From Parapontixanthobacter sp963736595 (lineage in GTDB: Bacteria; Pseudomonadota; Alphaproteobacteria; Sphingomonadales; Sphingomonadaceae), in the NCBI GenBank assembly GCA_963736595.1, contig CAVTPG010000007.1:1-64000 (forward strand): DNA of 64,000 nucleotides, given 5' to 3'. The stretch's first letter is position 1. Each line of letters starts with the position of its first letter. The notes under the pieces are model-generated. The model was not told the DNA's origin. It saw only the letters and a list, made by a program, of their open reading frames with translations, and made no database searches. Position numbers and translations under genes: made by a program. Shown piece after piece: positions 48,025 to 56,467 of this stretch.

Positions 48025-49584
48025 TTAATTTAGCCCGACCCGCTTAGCCAATATCCGCGCGGCCTCGGCGGGGGTTTTCTTGTCTTCCATCCGGTCCACG
48101 GCGTAATTGGCATCGCGCATCGCTTCAATGTCGATCGCACCGATGAGGGGCTGCAACGCCGCGATCAAATCCGCATCATTGGCGCGGTCCGGCGCGACCA
48201 AGATCAGCGCGTCATAAGTCGGAAATGCGCCGCGATTGTCTTCCAGCACGGACAGCCCATCTGCCGCGATCCGTCCGTCCGAGGTGTAGGCCGCGATCAC
48301 ATCGACTTCCTCGGCTTTCAGCGCATCATACATAAACGTCGGCGAAAATGTGCGCTGTTCTGCAAAGCGCAAACCATAGCTATCGCGCACGGCGCGCCAT
48401 TCGGGCCGCTCGAAGAATTCGGGATCACCGCCGATGCTCATGCCCGCACTGCGTTCCGCAATGTCCTCGATGGAATTGAAAGCGCCAAAGGTCGCCGCCT
48501 CGCGCCGCATCGCAAAGGCGTAATTGTTGGCAAAGCCCAGCCGTCCCAGCACCAGCGTGCCGCTCGTCTCCCGCTCCCATTCCACAATGGCGCGATACAT
48601 CGCTTCACGCTCCAGCCGATCCTCGCGCTTCAATTGGTTCGCCCACAGCGTTCCGGTGTAATCGATGGAGATATCGATCTCCCCGCTCGTCACAGCTTCA
48701 TGCACGACCGCACTGCCCAGTGCATCGCGATATTCGATTGCATAGCCCGATTTTTCAAGCTGCTGCCCGATCAGGCGAGCCAGCACGAATTGTTCGGAAA
48801 AGGTCTTGGTGCCGATCACGATGCGCCGGTCATCATCGCCGTCTTGCGCGCCGATTGCGGCAGTTATGGGCGACCACAGGCTGGCCAATATCCCCAGCGC
48901 CACCGCCAAAAATCCGCCGATCCACATGGCCCGGTTGCGTTTGGCAAAGCCGCGCTCGATCAATCCGAGCAAGCCATCCGCCACCAACGCCAGTCCGGCG
49001 GATGCAATACATCCGGCCAGCACCAGCGCCCAGTTCTGCGTCTGCAATCCGGCGAAAATCGGATCGCCCAAACTCTTCTGCCCGATGGTGGTCGCCAGCG
49101 TTGCCGCACCGATGGTCCACACCGCCGCCGTGCGGATGCCGCCCATGATGTAGGGCGCGGCAAGGGGCGCTTCGACCAGCCGCAATTTCTGCCATGTGTT
49201 CATGCCGACGCCGTCTGCTGCTTGGCGCACGCCGGGGTCGAGATTGGCTTGCGCGGTCACGGCATTGCGCAGGATCGGCAGCAGCGCATATAGCGCCAAC
49301 GCCAGCAAAGCGGGCAGGAAGCCTAAGGTGGGTAGATCCTCGCCGAACACCGCGCGCAATGACAGCAGGATCGGAAAGAACAGGGCGAGCAGGGCCAGCG
49401 CCGGGATCGTCTGCACCAGACTGGCAAACCCCAGCGCCGCGCGCGAAACATTGGCGGAGCGTCCGGCCCAGATCGCCAGCGGCAAGGCGATGAGGATGCC
49501 AAGGGCCAAGGCTGATGCGCACAGCATCACATGGGCGGCAAACTCATCGCCCAACCCGCGCAAGGCGTCGATGATTTCGCTCAT
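48025..49584 (-). CDS. Glycine betaine/choline-type ABC importer, permease fused to substrate-binding domain
   Basis: A 519-residue fusion. Residues 1-225 are a BPD-type permease with about six helices and the coupling motif GVGMNTWQKLRLVEAPLAAPYIMGG. From about 255 (RRIVIGTKTFSEQFVLARLIGQ) an OpuAC-type substrate-binding domain follows, including IDYTGTLWANQL. The fused form matches OpuB/OpuC-like compatible-solute importers. A TTG three codons upstream is possible, but ATG 49584 is preferred. The ATPase gene ends 37 bases upstream. Confidence 0.88.
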   Translation of the reverse strand: MSEIIDALRGLGDEFAAHVMLCASALALGILIALPLAIWAGRSANVSRAALGFASLVQTIPALALLALFFPILLSLRAVFGEDLPTLGFLPALLALALYALLPILRNAVTAQANLDPGVRQAADGVGMNTWQKLRLVEAPLAAPYIMGGIRTAAVWTIGAATLATTIGQKSLGDPIFAGLQTQNWALVLAGCIASAGLALVADGLLGLIERGFAKRNRAMWIGGFLAVALGILASLWSPITAAIGAQDGDDDRRIVIGTKTFSEQFVLARLIGQQLEKSGYAIEYRDALGSAVVHEAVTSGEIDISIDYTGTLWANQLKREDRLEREAMYRAIVEWERETSGTLVLGRLGFANNYAFAMRREAATFGAFNSIEDIAERSAGMSIGGDPEFFERPEWRAVRDSYGLRFAEQRTFSPTFMYDALKAEEVDVIAAYTSDGRIAADGLSVLEDNRGAFPTYDALILVAPDRANDADLIAALQPLIGAIDIEAMRDANYAVDRMEDKKTPAEAARILAKRVGLN

Positions 49585-49621
49585 CCGGCCCAACTCATTG
49601 CGGCGAAGCTTGTGCTTACGT

Positions 49622-50329
49622 TCATGTCGCTAATGCCGCCAATTGTTTGGCTTGATCACGCGGGACCGCGACCAGTGCTTGCGCAATTTCCCCACCGTCA
49701 CCGCGCAGCAGGGCTTGCGGCGTTTCATCCGCCACGATTTGCCCGGCATCCATTATGATGACGCGGTCGGCCAAGAGCAGCGCCTCGGCCATATCATGCG
49801 TCACCATCACGCTGGTCAGGCCCAGCCGGTCGTGCAGCGCGCGCACCCGCTCACCCAAGGCATCGCGCGTGATCGGGTCCAATGCGCCGAACGGTTCGTC
49901 CATCAACAACACTTCGGGGGTATTGGCCAGCGCGCGAGCGACGCCCACCCGCTGCCGCTGTCCGCCGGACAATTCATCGGGCATCCGCCGCGCCATCTCA
50001 GGTTCCAATTCGACCAGCGTGAGCAGTTCGGCAATCCGTTCGCGCGGCAAACGCTCGCCTGACAGACGCGGACCGATCCCGATATTTTCTGCCACGCTCA
50101 TATGCGGGAACAGGCCGATCTGCTGAAACACATAGCCGATCCGGCGGCGCAGAATGGCGGGTGGGAGCGTGCCGACTTCATCCGCGCCCAGAAACACGCG
50201 GCCCCGGTCCGGCTCGATCAGGCGATTGACGGTTTTCAGCAGCGTCGATTTGCCCGATCCCGATGCTCCGACCAGTGCGACGAATTCGCCATGCGCCACT
50301 TCCAGCGAGACGCCATCGACCGCGCGCAC
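49622..50329 (-). CDS. ABC importer ATP-binding protein (ProV/OpuCA type)
   Basis: Nucleotide-binding subunit partnered with the fused permease next door. Walker A is GASGSGKST, signature LSGGQRQRVGVARALA, Walker B VLLMDEPFGALDP, with the switch His in VTHDMAEA. The longest frame from a standard codon starts at a GTG (50329) and lacks the first beta-strand. In-frame codons upstream (VPALRWKCVRRDFGAVRAVDG) look like the missing N-terminus, but the only candidate initiator there is CTG at 50395, overlapping the upstream stop. The true start is unresolved. Confidence 0.87.
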   Translation of the reverse strand: MRAVDGVSLEVAHGEFVALVGASGSGKSTLLKTVNRLIEPDRGRVFLGADEVGTLPPAILRRRIGYVFQQIGLFPHMSVAENIGIGPRLSGERLPRERIAELLTLVELEPEMARRMPDELSGGQRQRVGVARALANTPEVLLMDEPFGALDPITRDALGERVRALHDRLGLTSVMVTHDMAEALLLADRVIIMDAGQIVADETPQALLRGDGGEIAQALVAVPRDQAKQLAALAT

Positions 50330-50391
50330 TGCGCCGAAATCACGGCGAACACATTTCCAGCGCAGCGCCGGGACACGCGTGTCTTGCGTGG

Positions 50392-50922
50392 TCAGGAGGC
50401 TTCTGCTTTTGCTTCGTCTGTTTCAGCGTCGGGCGAATCGTCCGGCAATTGCTGATCGGGCGGCAAATACTGGATTTGCCTGACTTCGATCCGGTGGCCA
50501 TCCTCGCGGGTCATGGGCAAGATGCCATTGTTCAAAAAGCCCGGCTTCCAGCACGCGCCGGTATGGCCGGTTTCATCGGGGGTGAAGCACAATTCCCTGG
50601 CATCGCCGAAGCGCCATGTGCCGGTCTGATAGGGGTCGCCATTGCGCAAATCGCGGTAAGTGCCGTCGTCGTTAATATAAGTGGTGTAGCGCGCGCCTTC
50701 TTCGCTCGATGCACGCCAGGCCGTTCCCTGAAATTGTGTCGGAGTGAAGCGGTTTTCTTGCGGCGTTTCGGTCGGTGCACCGGACCCCAACGCCCCGTCG
50801 AGTGCAGTTCCGGAGCCTTGCGATCCGGTCTCTTCGCCGGAGCCATCCTCGTTTTGCGCGCATCCGGTTGCGCCTGCCAGCGCCAGCGCCGGGACCATAA
50901 GAAAACGCAAAAGTCGCAGCAC
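50392..50922 (-). CDS. Putative lipoprotein of unknown function
   Basis: A 176-residue protein with a signal sequence and lipobox-like AGATGC (Cys21). The next 40 residues are Gly/Ser/Thr/Glu-rich and probably flexible. The rest has a compact segment (FQGTAWRASSEEGARYTTYI, then GTYRDLRNGDPYQTGTWRFG and CFTPDETGHTGACWKPG) with two cysteines, ending in an acidic tail. It resembles small secreted proteins that report medium or lipocalin-like folds, but I recognise no named family. It precedes the ABC importer ATPase gene, whose translation may overlap its stop. Confidence 0.65.
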   Translation of the reverse strand: MLRLLRFLMVPALALAGATGCAQNEDGSGEETGSQGSGTALDGALGSGAPTETPQENRFTPTQFQGTAWRASSEEGARYTTYINDDGTYRDLRNGDPYQTGTWRFGDARELCFTPDETGHTGACWKPGFLNNGILPMTREDGHRIEVRQIQYLPPDQQLPDDSPDAETDEAKAEAS

Positions 50923-51047
50923 TGCTTGTCATCCCTGAAATATTCATGTGTGAGCGGGCAAGCTACACGGCGAGCGCGGAAATGGCGAGCCTTACGGTTG
51001 GCTGTAAGTCAGGCGCGTGTTTGCGGCCGCTAACAGAGCGCACGCAG

Positions 51048-52610
51048 TCAGACGCCGCTGATCGCTTCTGCCGGAATGATCAGCTTCACTTCCAGCCCGT
51101 CCGTGTCGAAAATTCGAGTCATCTTGCCGCGCAATTGCCCCTCGACCGACATTCTAAGGAGCCGCGAGCCAAAGCCTTCGCGCGGATTGTCCTCGGTGCG
51201 GAACGGGGCCACATCAGGTTCCGACCACACGATCAGGATCGGTGCGTCGGCATCTTCGCTCAGATGGTCGAGCTCGGCTTTATCCCCGCGCCCGATATCC
51301 ACTTTTACCAAGCCATCGGCTTGCGATAATGCACCATATTTGGCCGAATTCGTCGCCAGCTCATGGAAGATCAGCGCCAGTGGCGTTGCCGCAGTCGCGC
51401 CGATCGACAGATCGTCCTCGCCCGTGACCGTAATGTTCGGCTTGGAGCCACTTTGATACGGCGCCAGCAGATCCTGTAGCAATTCGCGCAAGCTGTTGCC
51501 TTTGCGCCCCGCCACCGGATTGACGTAATCATGCGCCTTGCCCAGCGACTTGATCGCGCCGGTCAGTTCCTCGGCGAATTTCGCCAGTTCCGGTTCGTTA
51601 CGCGACCGAATTGCGATCAGGCCGGAAATGACGGCGAAAATGTTCTTGATCCGGTGCGACAATTCGCGCGCCAGCAGATCGCTTTGATCGGAATCCTTCT
51701 TGCTTTCGTCGATATCGGTGATCGTCCCGAACCAGCGTTCCGCGCTTCCTGCCGAATTGAATACGGGCAGCCCGCGCACCAGCATCCAGCGATATTGCCC
51801 GTCGGCTCCCATCAGGCGGTATTCCGCTTCGTAAGGCTTGGCTGCCTCGCGTGCTTCCTGCCATTTATCGAACCAGGCGTTCCGGTCATCGGGATGGAAC
51901 AGATCGTCGCGCGGAAACAGGCCGCTTTCCTCGGGCGAACCGATAAAATTGTACCAGCGGCGGTTGAAATAGTCGAACTTGCCGTCGGCTTGCGCGGACC
52001 ATGCGATATCTGGGATCGAATCGGCCAGCGTCTGCAATTGCCGCTCGCTTCGTTCCAGTTCGGCTGCTTGGGCCAGAGCCTCGCGGCGGTGACGCAGACG
52101 GCGCATCACCGAAGCGGCCATGACTTGCAGGCCCTCGCGCTGCAATTGCGTCAGGCCCTCAAGGCGCGGCTTGGTATCGATTACGCACAGGCTGCCAAGT
52201 GGCGCGCCTTCGTGGCTGATCAGCGGCGCTCCGGCATAAAAGCGGATATGCGGATGGCCCGTGACCAGCGGATTGCTGTCGAAGCGCGCATCCTGCGTGG
52301 CATCGCGCACGACCATCGGCACAGGTTCCAGCATGGCGTGGGCACAAAACGATGTGGGGCGCGGCGTTTCGGTTTCTTCCAGACCCTCGCGCGCCAGAAA
52401 CCGCTGCCGTTCTTCCTCGACCAGACTGACCAGACACACCGGCGCATCGCACATTTTGGCAACGAAGCTGGTGATCTGCATCAGCTCCGGGTCGTCCTCC
52501 AGCGCATCCAGCCCGTAAAGTTCGAGGATCGCGCTACGGCTTTCCTCGGTTGATTGCGCCGGATCGGGCGCTTTGCCTGATGGCCAGGGAAGGAGCTTAT
52601 CGACTAACAT
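51048..52610 (-). CDS. HWE-family sensor histidine kinase with GAF and PAS domains
   Basis: A 520-residue soluble sensor kinase. The GAF domain (about 40-175) includes APVCLVSLVEEERQRF and GAPLGSLCVID. A PAS domain follows (195-315; PDIAWSAQADGKFDYFNRRWY). The phosphoacceptor His is in LARELSHRIKNIFAVI, and the ATPase N-box is IFHELATNSAKYGAL. These mark the HWE/HisKA_2 group frequent in alphaproteobacteria, often linked to light or general stress. No response regulator is adjacent. ATG 52610 is preferred; an in-frame upstream start at 52652 adds 14 residues. Confidence 0.88.
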   Translation of the reverse strand: MLVDKLLPWPSGKAPDPAQSTEESRSAILELYGLDALEDDPELMQITSFVAKMCDAPVCLVSLVEEERQRFLAREGLEETETPRPTSFCAHAMLEPVPMVVRDATQDARFDSNPLVTGHPHIRFYAGAPLISHEGAPLGSLCVIDTKPRLEGLTQLQREGLQVMAASVMRRLRHRREALAQAAELERSERQLQTLADSIPDIAWSAQADGKFDYFNRRWYNFIGSPEESGLFPRDDLFHPDDRNAWFDKWQEAREAAKPYEAEYRLMGADGQYRWMLVRGLPVFNSAGSAERWFGTITDIDESKKDSDQSDLLARELSHRIKNIFAVISGLIAIRSRNEPELAKFAEELTGAIKSLGKAHDYVNPVAGRKGNSLRELLQDLLAPYQSGSKPNITVTGEDDLSIGATAATPLALIFHELATNSAKYGALSQADGLVKVDIGRGDKAELDHLSEDADAPILIVWSEPDVAPFRTEDNPREGFGSRLLRMSVEGQLRGKMTRIFDTDGLEVKLIIPAEAISGV

Positions 52611-52783
52611 ACAAATTGCGTGCTGCCATAGAGGTTTGGCGCGCCAAAGCAATCACCTTACAGCGTGCGGATGGCGGGGCTTCGCGCGTCTTTCAGGCAC
52701 GCGACAAAGCCTATCCTATGCCGTGCAACTCGCTTATAGCGGGCTTTGTACGGCGCATTACGGCAGACGGGAAAGGCGAAGCG

Positions 52784-53845
52784 ATGGATGACAGACGGCA
52801 GATAGAGCGCGGCGGCTTCATCGTATTTCTGGCGCTTATTACGCTGGGCCTGATCGTGATTGTCTGGCCATTTATCGGGCCGATCCTGTGGGCGGCGCTG
52901 GCCGCGATCGTGTTTCAGCCGCTCTATCTGCACATCTTGAAGCAACGTCCCCGGCACCCCAGTCAGGCCGCGCTGGCAACGCTTGCAATCATCTTCTTCG
53001 CCTTCCTGCTTCCCGCACTGGTGATTGGCAGCATTATTCTGGATCAGGCGCTCAGTCTGTATCTTGCGTTCAGTCGCGGCGAGATCGATGTGGCAGGCTG
53101 GTTTGCGCAAATTTACAACGCTTTGCCGGAGCGTGCGCGTGAGGCGCTCACGAATTCGGGCTGGGGCAATTTCGAAGCATTTCAAGCGCGCTTGCAGGAA
53201 TTCGTCAGCGAAAGCGCGGGCTTTATCGCCGGGCAAGCTGTGGCGATCGGCGGCAGCGCGTTCGGCTTCATCCTTGCATTCGGCATCGGACTTTATGTCA
53301 CCTACTTCCTGCTGCGCGATGGGAAGGATATCGGCCCCAAACTCACCGCGACTTTGCCGATGGAGCGCAGTGTCGCTGAACAATTGGTCGAGCGGTTTCT
53401 GGTCATCGTGCGCGCGACCGTCAAAGGCTCGATGGTTGTCGGGCTGGTGCAGGGGGCATTGGGCGCGATTACCTTCTGGATCGCAGGTGTGCCCTCGGCC
53501 ATTCTGTTCGGCCTGCTGATGGCGATTTTCTCATTACTTCCAGCGCTTGGTCCGGCGATCGTGTGGATACCCGTGGCAATCTGGCTACTGGCCAGCGGCG
53601 CGATCTGGGAAGGCATTGTCGTCATTGGATCGGGCGTGCTGGTGATCGGGATGGCGGATAATTTGCTGCGGCCGATACTGGTCGGACGCGACACCGGCAT
53701 TCCCGACTGGCTCATCTTGGTGACGACTTTGGGCGGCATCGCCACGATGGGATTGCTCGGCATTGTGGCGGGTCCATTGGCGGGCGGGCTGGTCATTGCC
53801 GGCTGGTCGATCCTGAAAGAGCAGCGCGAGGCGCGCGCGGCCTAA
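52784..53845 (+). CDS. AI-2E family transporter (PerM/TqsA type)
   Basis: A 353-residue polytopic membrane protein. Helices at about 12-65 are followed by a long hydrophilic region (80-140) and a C-terminal block of helices with FGLLMAIFSLLPALGPAIVWIPVAIWL and the conserved GIPDWLILVTTLGGI. The family was named for autoinducer-2 export, but many members move other solutes or Na+/H+. Start at ATG 52784 follows GGGAAAGGCGA. Four bases separate it from the flavoprotein gene. Confidence 0.87.
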   Translation: MDDRRQIERGGFIVFLALITLGLIVIVWPFIGPILWAALAAIVFQPLYLHILKQRPRHPSQAALATLAIIFFAFLLPALVIGSIILDQALSLYLAFSRGEIDVAGWFAQIYNALPERAREALTNSGWGNFEAFQARLQEFVSESAGFIAGQAVAIGGSAFGFILAFGIGLYVTYFLLRDGKDIGPKLTATLPMERSVAEQLVERFLVIVRATVKGSMVVGLVQGALGAITFWIAGVPSAILFGLLMAIFSLLPALGPAIVWIPVAIWLLASGAIWEGIVVIGSGVLVIGMADNLLRPILVGRDTGIPDWLILVTTLGGIATMGLLGIVAGPLAGGLVIAGWSILKEQREARAA

Positions 53846-53849
53846 TCCC

Positions 53850-55046
53850 ATGACATATGACACAATCATCCTGGGCGGCGGCGCAGCCGGACTGTTCTGC
53901 GCGGCCCAAGCCGGACAGCGCGGCAAGCGGGTGCTGGTGCTGGAACGCGCGGCGAAACCGGGCAAGAAAATCCTGATTTCCGGCGGCGGGCGGTGCAATT
54001 TCACCAATGTCCATGCCGCCGGAGCCAAGGGTGCGGAACGCTTTCTGTCGGGCAACGCGCATTTCGCGAAATCGGCGCTGTCGCAATACACGCCGCAGGA
54101 TTTCATCGCGCTGGTCGAGAGCTACGGCATTGCCTATCACGAGAAAACGCTGGGGCAGTTGTTCTGCGACGGACCCGCGCAGCAGATCGTGGATATGCTT
54201 CTGGCAGAATGTGCCAAGGCCGAGGCAGCGGGCGGCTCGGTCACGATCCTTTACGACCAGAATGTCGGCGAAATCGCGCGCGATGGCGAGGCTTATCTGG
54301 TCACCGCAAACGGCACCTTGCACGGCGCGCATTCGCTGGTGATTGCCACTGGCGGGCCGTCGATCCCGAAAATGGGCGCGAGCGATTTTGCTTACGATCT
54401 GGCGCGGCAATTCGGGCTGAAAGTGGTGGAGCCGCGTCCGGCCCTGGTGCCCTTTACGCTGGGCGGCGACGATGTCCTGTTCCGCGATCTGTCGGGCGTA
54501 TCCGCGCCAGTCGATGCGTATGCTGGCAAGGTCAAATTTCACGAAGCCGCGCTGTTCACCCATCGCGGGCTGTCCGGTCCGGCGATGCTGCAAGTTTCCT
54601 CCTATTGGCGGCACGGGCAGGATGTGACGATCGACTTTCTGCCGGATCGCGGCGAAGGCTGGCTGATCGAAGCCAAGCAGGCCAATCCGCGCGTTGGCTT
54701 GAAATCAGTGTTGCGCGAAGCTCTGCCCGACCGGCTGGCCACCGTGCTGGCCGAGCGGATCGGGATCGATGGCGATCTGGGCAATGTTCCGGACAAGGCT
54801 TTGCGCGCTGCTGAAACGCGCCTTAATCGCTGGGCGTTCAAACCCAACGGAACGGAGGGTTTTGCCAAGGCCGAAGTCACTGGCGGCGGGATCGCGACCG
54901 GCGAGCTTTCCTCCAAAACGATGGAAGCGAAATCCGTCCCCGGCCTGTATGCTATCGGCGAAGCAGTGGACGTGACCGGGTGGCTCGGCGGATATAATTT
55001 TCAATGGGCCTGGGCCAGCGCCTATGTCGCGGCGATGGATTTATGA
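53850..55046 (+). CDS. HI0933/BaiN-type flavoprotein (NAD(P)/FAD-dependent oxidoreductase)
   Basis: A 398-residue FAD protein. The dinucleotide fold is TIILGGGAAGLFCAAQAG, followed by the family motif ISGGGRCNFTN, VIATGGPSIPKMGASDFAYDLA and the C-terminal GEAVDVTGWLGGYNFQWAWASA. Members are annotated as aminoacetone oxidase-like or BaiN-like; the physiological role is uncertain. It lies between the AI-2E permease and the bdhA-like gene on the same strand with short spacings. Confidence 0.88.
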   Translation: MTYDTIILGGGAAGLFCAAQAGQRGKRVLVLERAAKPGKKILISGGGRCNFTNVHAAGAKGAERFLSGNAHFAKSALSQYTPQDFIALVESYGIAYHEKTLGQLFCDGPAQQIVDMLLAECAKAEAAGGSVTILYDQNVGEIARDGEAYLVTANGTLHGAHSLVIATGGPSIPKMGASDFAYDLARQFGLKVVEPRPALVPFTLGGDDVLFRDLSGVSAPVDAYAGKVKFHEAALFTHRGLSGPAMLQVSSYWRHGQDVTIDFLPDRGEGWLIEAKQANPRVGLKSVLREALPDRLATVLAERIGIDGDLGNVPDKALRAAETRLNRWAFKPNGTEGFAKAEVTGGGIATGELSSKTMEAKSVPGLYAIGEAVDVTGWLGGYNFQWAWASAYVAAMDL

Positions 55047-55062
55047 GACAAGGGATTTGACG

Positions 55063-55846
55063 ATGAAGCTGGACGGTCATGTGGCGCTGATAACCGGAGC
55101 GGGATCGGGCATCGGACGCGCGATTGCCTGCGCTTTTGCGGCCCAAGGCGCGCGGGTCGGGGTGTGCGATCTCAATCTGGAAGGCGCTGCCGAAACGGTC
55201 GAGACGATCAAGGCCTCGGGCGCTGGCGATGCGGCTGCCTTTGCGATGGATGTGACCGACGAAGCGCAAGTTATCGAAGCAACCGATGCCGTTGCCGACA
55301 CGTTTGGGCGGCTTGATTCGCTCGTATCCAATGCGGGCATCCAGATCGTGCATCCGATCGAGGAATTCCCGCTGGAGGAATTCCGCAAAGTCGTGGACAT
55401 TCACCTCACTGGATCGTTCCTGACGACCAAGGCCGCAGTCAAGCATATGTATGCGCCAAGGCAGCGGCTCGCTGATCTATATGGGGTCGGTCCACAGCCA
55501 CGAGGCCAGCCCGCTGAAATCCGCCTATGTCGCGGCAAAACACGGCATTCTGGGATTGGCGCGAGTGATGGCGAAGGAGGGCGCAAAACATGGCGTGCGC
55601 TCCAACGTCATTTGTCCCGGTTTTGTGAAAACGCCGCTGGTGGAAAAACAAATCCCCGAACAAGCCAAGGATCTCGGCATTTCGGAAGAGGATGTGGTGA
55701 ACAAGATCATGCTCGGCAATACGGTCGATCAGGAATTTACCACGGTGCAGGACGTGTCGGACATGGCCATTTTTCTGGCCGGGTTCGACAGCAACGCGCT
55801 GACCGGGCAATCCATGCTGGTCAGTCACGGCTGGGTGATGAAATAG
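55063..55846 (+). CDS. bdhA: 3-Hydroxybutyrate dehydrogenase-like SDR (frameshifted)
   Basis: Short-chain dehydrogenase. TGAGSGIGRAIA is the NAD site and YVAAKHG the catalytic Tyr-Lys pair. CPGFVKTPLVEKQIPEQAK is diagnostic of D-3-hydroxybutyrate dehydrogenases, which oxidise the monomer released from PHB to acetoacetate. Removing one C at 55456-55457 joins the frames as HMYAQGSGSLIYMGSVHS, giving a 260-residue protein of standard length. CAAGGGA precedes the ATG. Together with phaZ this completes a PHB mobilisation route, though the genes are 50 kb apart. Confidence 0.85.
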
Positions 55847-55910
55847 GCATTGCAGACTGTCTGCTAACGACCCATTTGCGGACGTTCAACCTCGAAGGTA
55901 TAGTCCTTCT

Positions 55911-56258
55911 ATGCGGACATTTGCACTCGCCATTTTGTCACCACTCTCATCGTTGCTTGCCGGATGTGCCGGTGGCAGTGACGACAGAGTGCAGTTAGTT
56001 GAAAGAATCGAAGATGCCATTGCTTTGCCGGAGAAAGCGGCTTCTCTAAACAACTATGAACGATACTACGCCGATCGCGATGGCTTGGTCTTAGCTGTCT
56101 ATATCAACCACTCAGAAAATCATCGCCAAGCAGTTTCGCAGCATTGCCGAACGCTAACGGAGCCGCCGTTTCCATGTCCATTGGCTGGAGGTAGGTTGCG
56201 TCTTGTGGACGCAGGTGAAAGCACATGGTTGAAGATTGGATGGATCTTCCCGGAATGA
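55911..56258 (+). CDS. Putative lipoprotein, possibly truncated by a frameshift
   Basis: A 115-residue frame with a short signal and lipobox-like LLAGC (Cys19), followed by a polar domain. Base composition is lower in GC than the neighbours. After the stop at 56258 the next frame continues with a protein-like GGACAQVSIEYQSEERKFVRVECNGP. A missing G near 56250 would join them, so the original product may have been longer, but its true end is unclear. No family recognised. The composition suggests recent acquisition or relaxed selection. Confidence 0.5.
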   Translation: MRTFALAILSPLSSLLAGCAGGSDDRVQLVERIEDAIALPEKAASLNNYERYYADRDGLVLAVYINHSENHRQAVSQHCRTLTEPPFPCPLAGGRLRLVDAGESTWLKIGWIFPE

Positions 56259-56408
56259 GCGGCGGTGCATGTGCTCAAGTCAGCATCGAGTACCAGTCCG
56301 AAGAACGTAAATTTGTGCGGGTTGAATGTAACGGTCCCAGTGAAAAAAGGGCGACCGGCTCGGCAAACCACCCCAAAATCGGTCATTTGCGCACGTCCCG
56401 ACGATTAC

Positions 56409-56441
56409 AAAAAAGCGGCCAGCCCGCGAAAGGCCAGCCGC
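56409..56441 (-). terminator. Intrinsic terminator of the beta-helix gene
   Basis: On the minus strand GCGGC (from 56441) pairs with GCCGC (to 56415), with an inner GG/CC pair, and is followed by six T. It lies 27 bases past the stop of the beta-helix protein gene. Confidence 0.8.
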
Positions 56442-56467
56442 CTCGTAGTTCTCTAAAAGTGCAAAAA

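Noticed and set aside
52635..52648. Perfect palindrome TTTGGCGCGCCAAA between the histidine kinase and AI-2E genes
   Set aside because: A few 14-base palindromes are expected by chance in this length of DNA; no further evidence of an operator.
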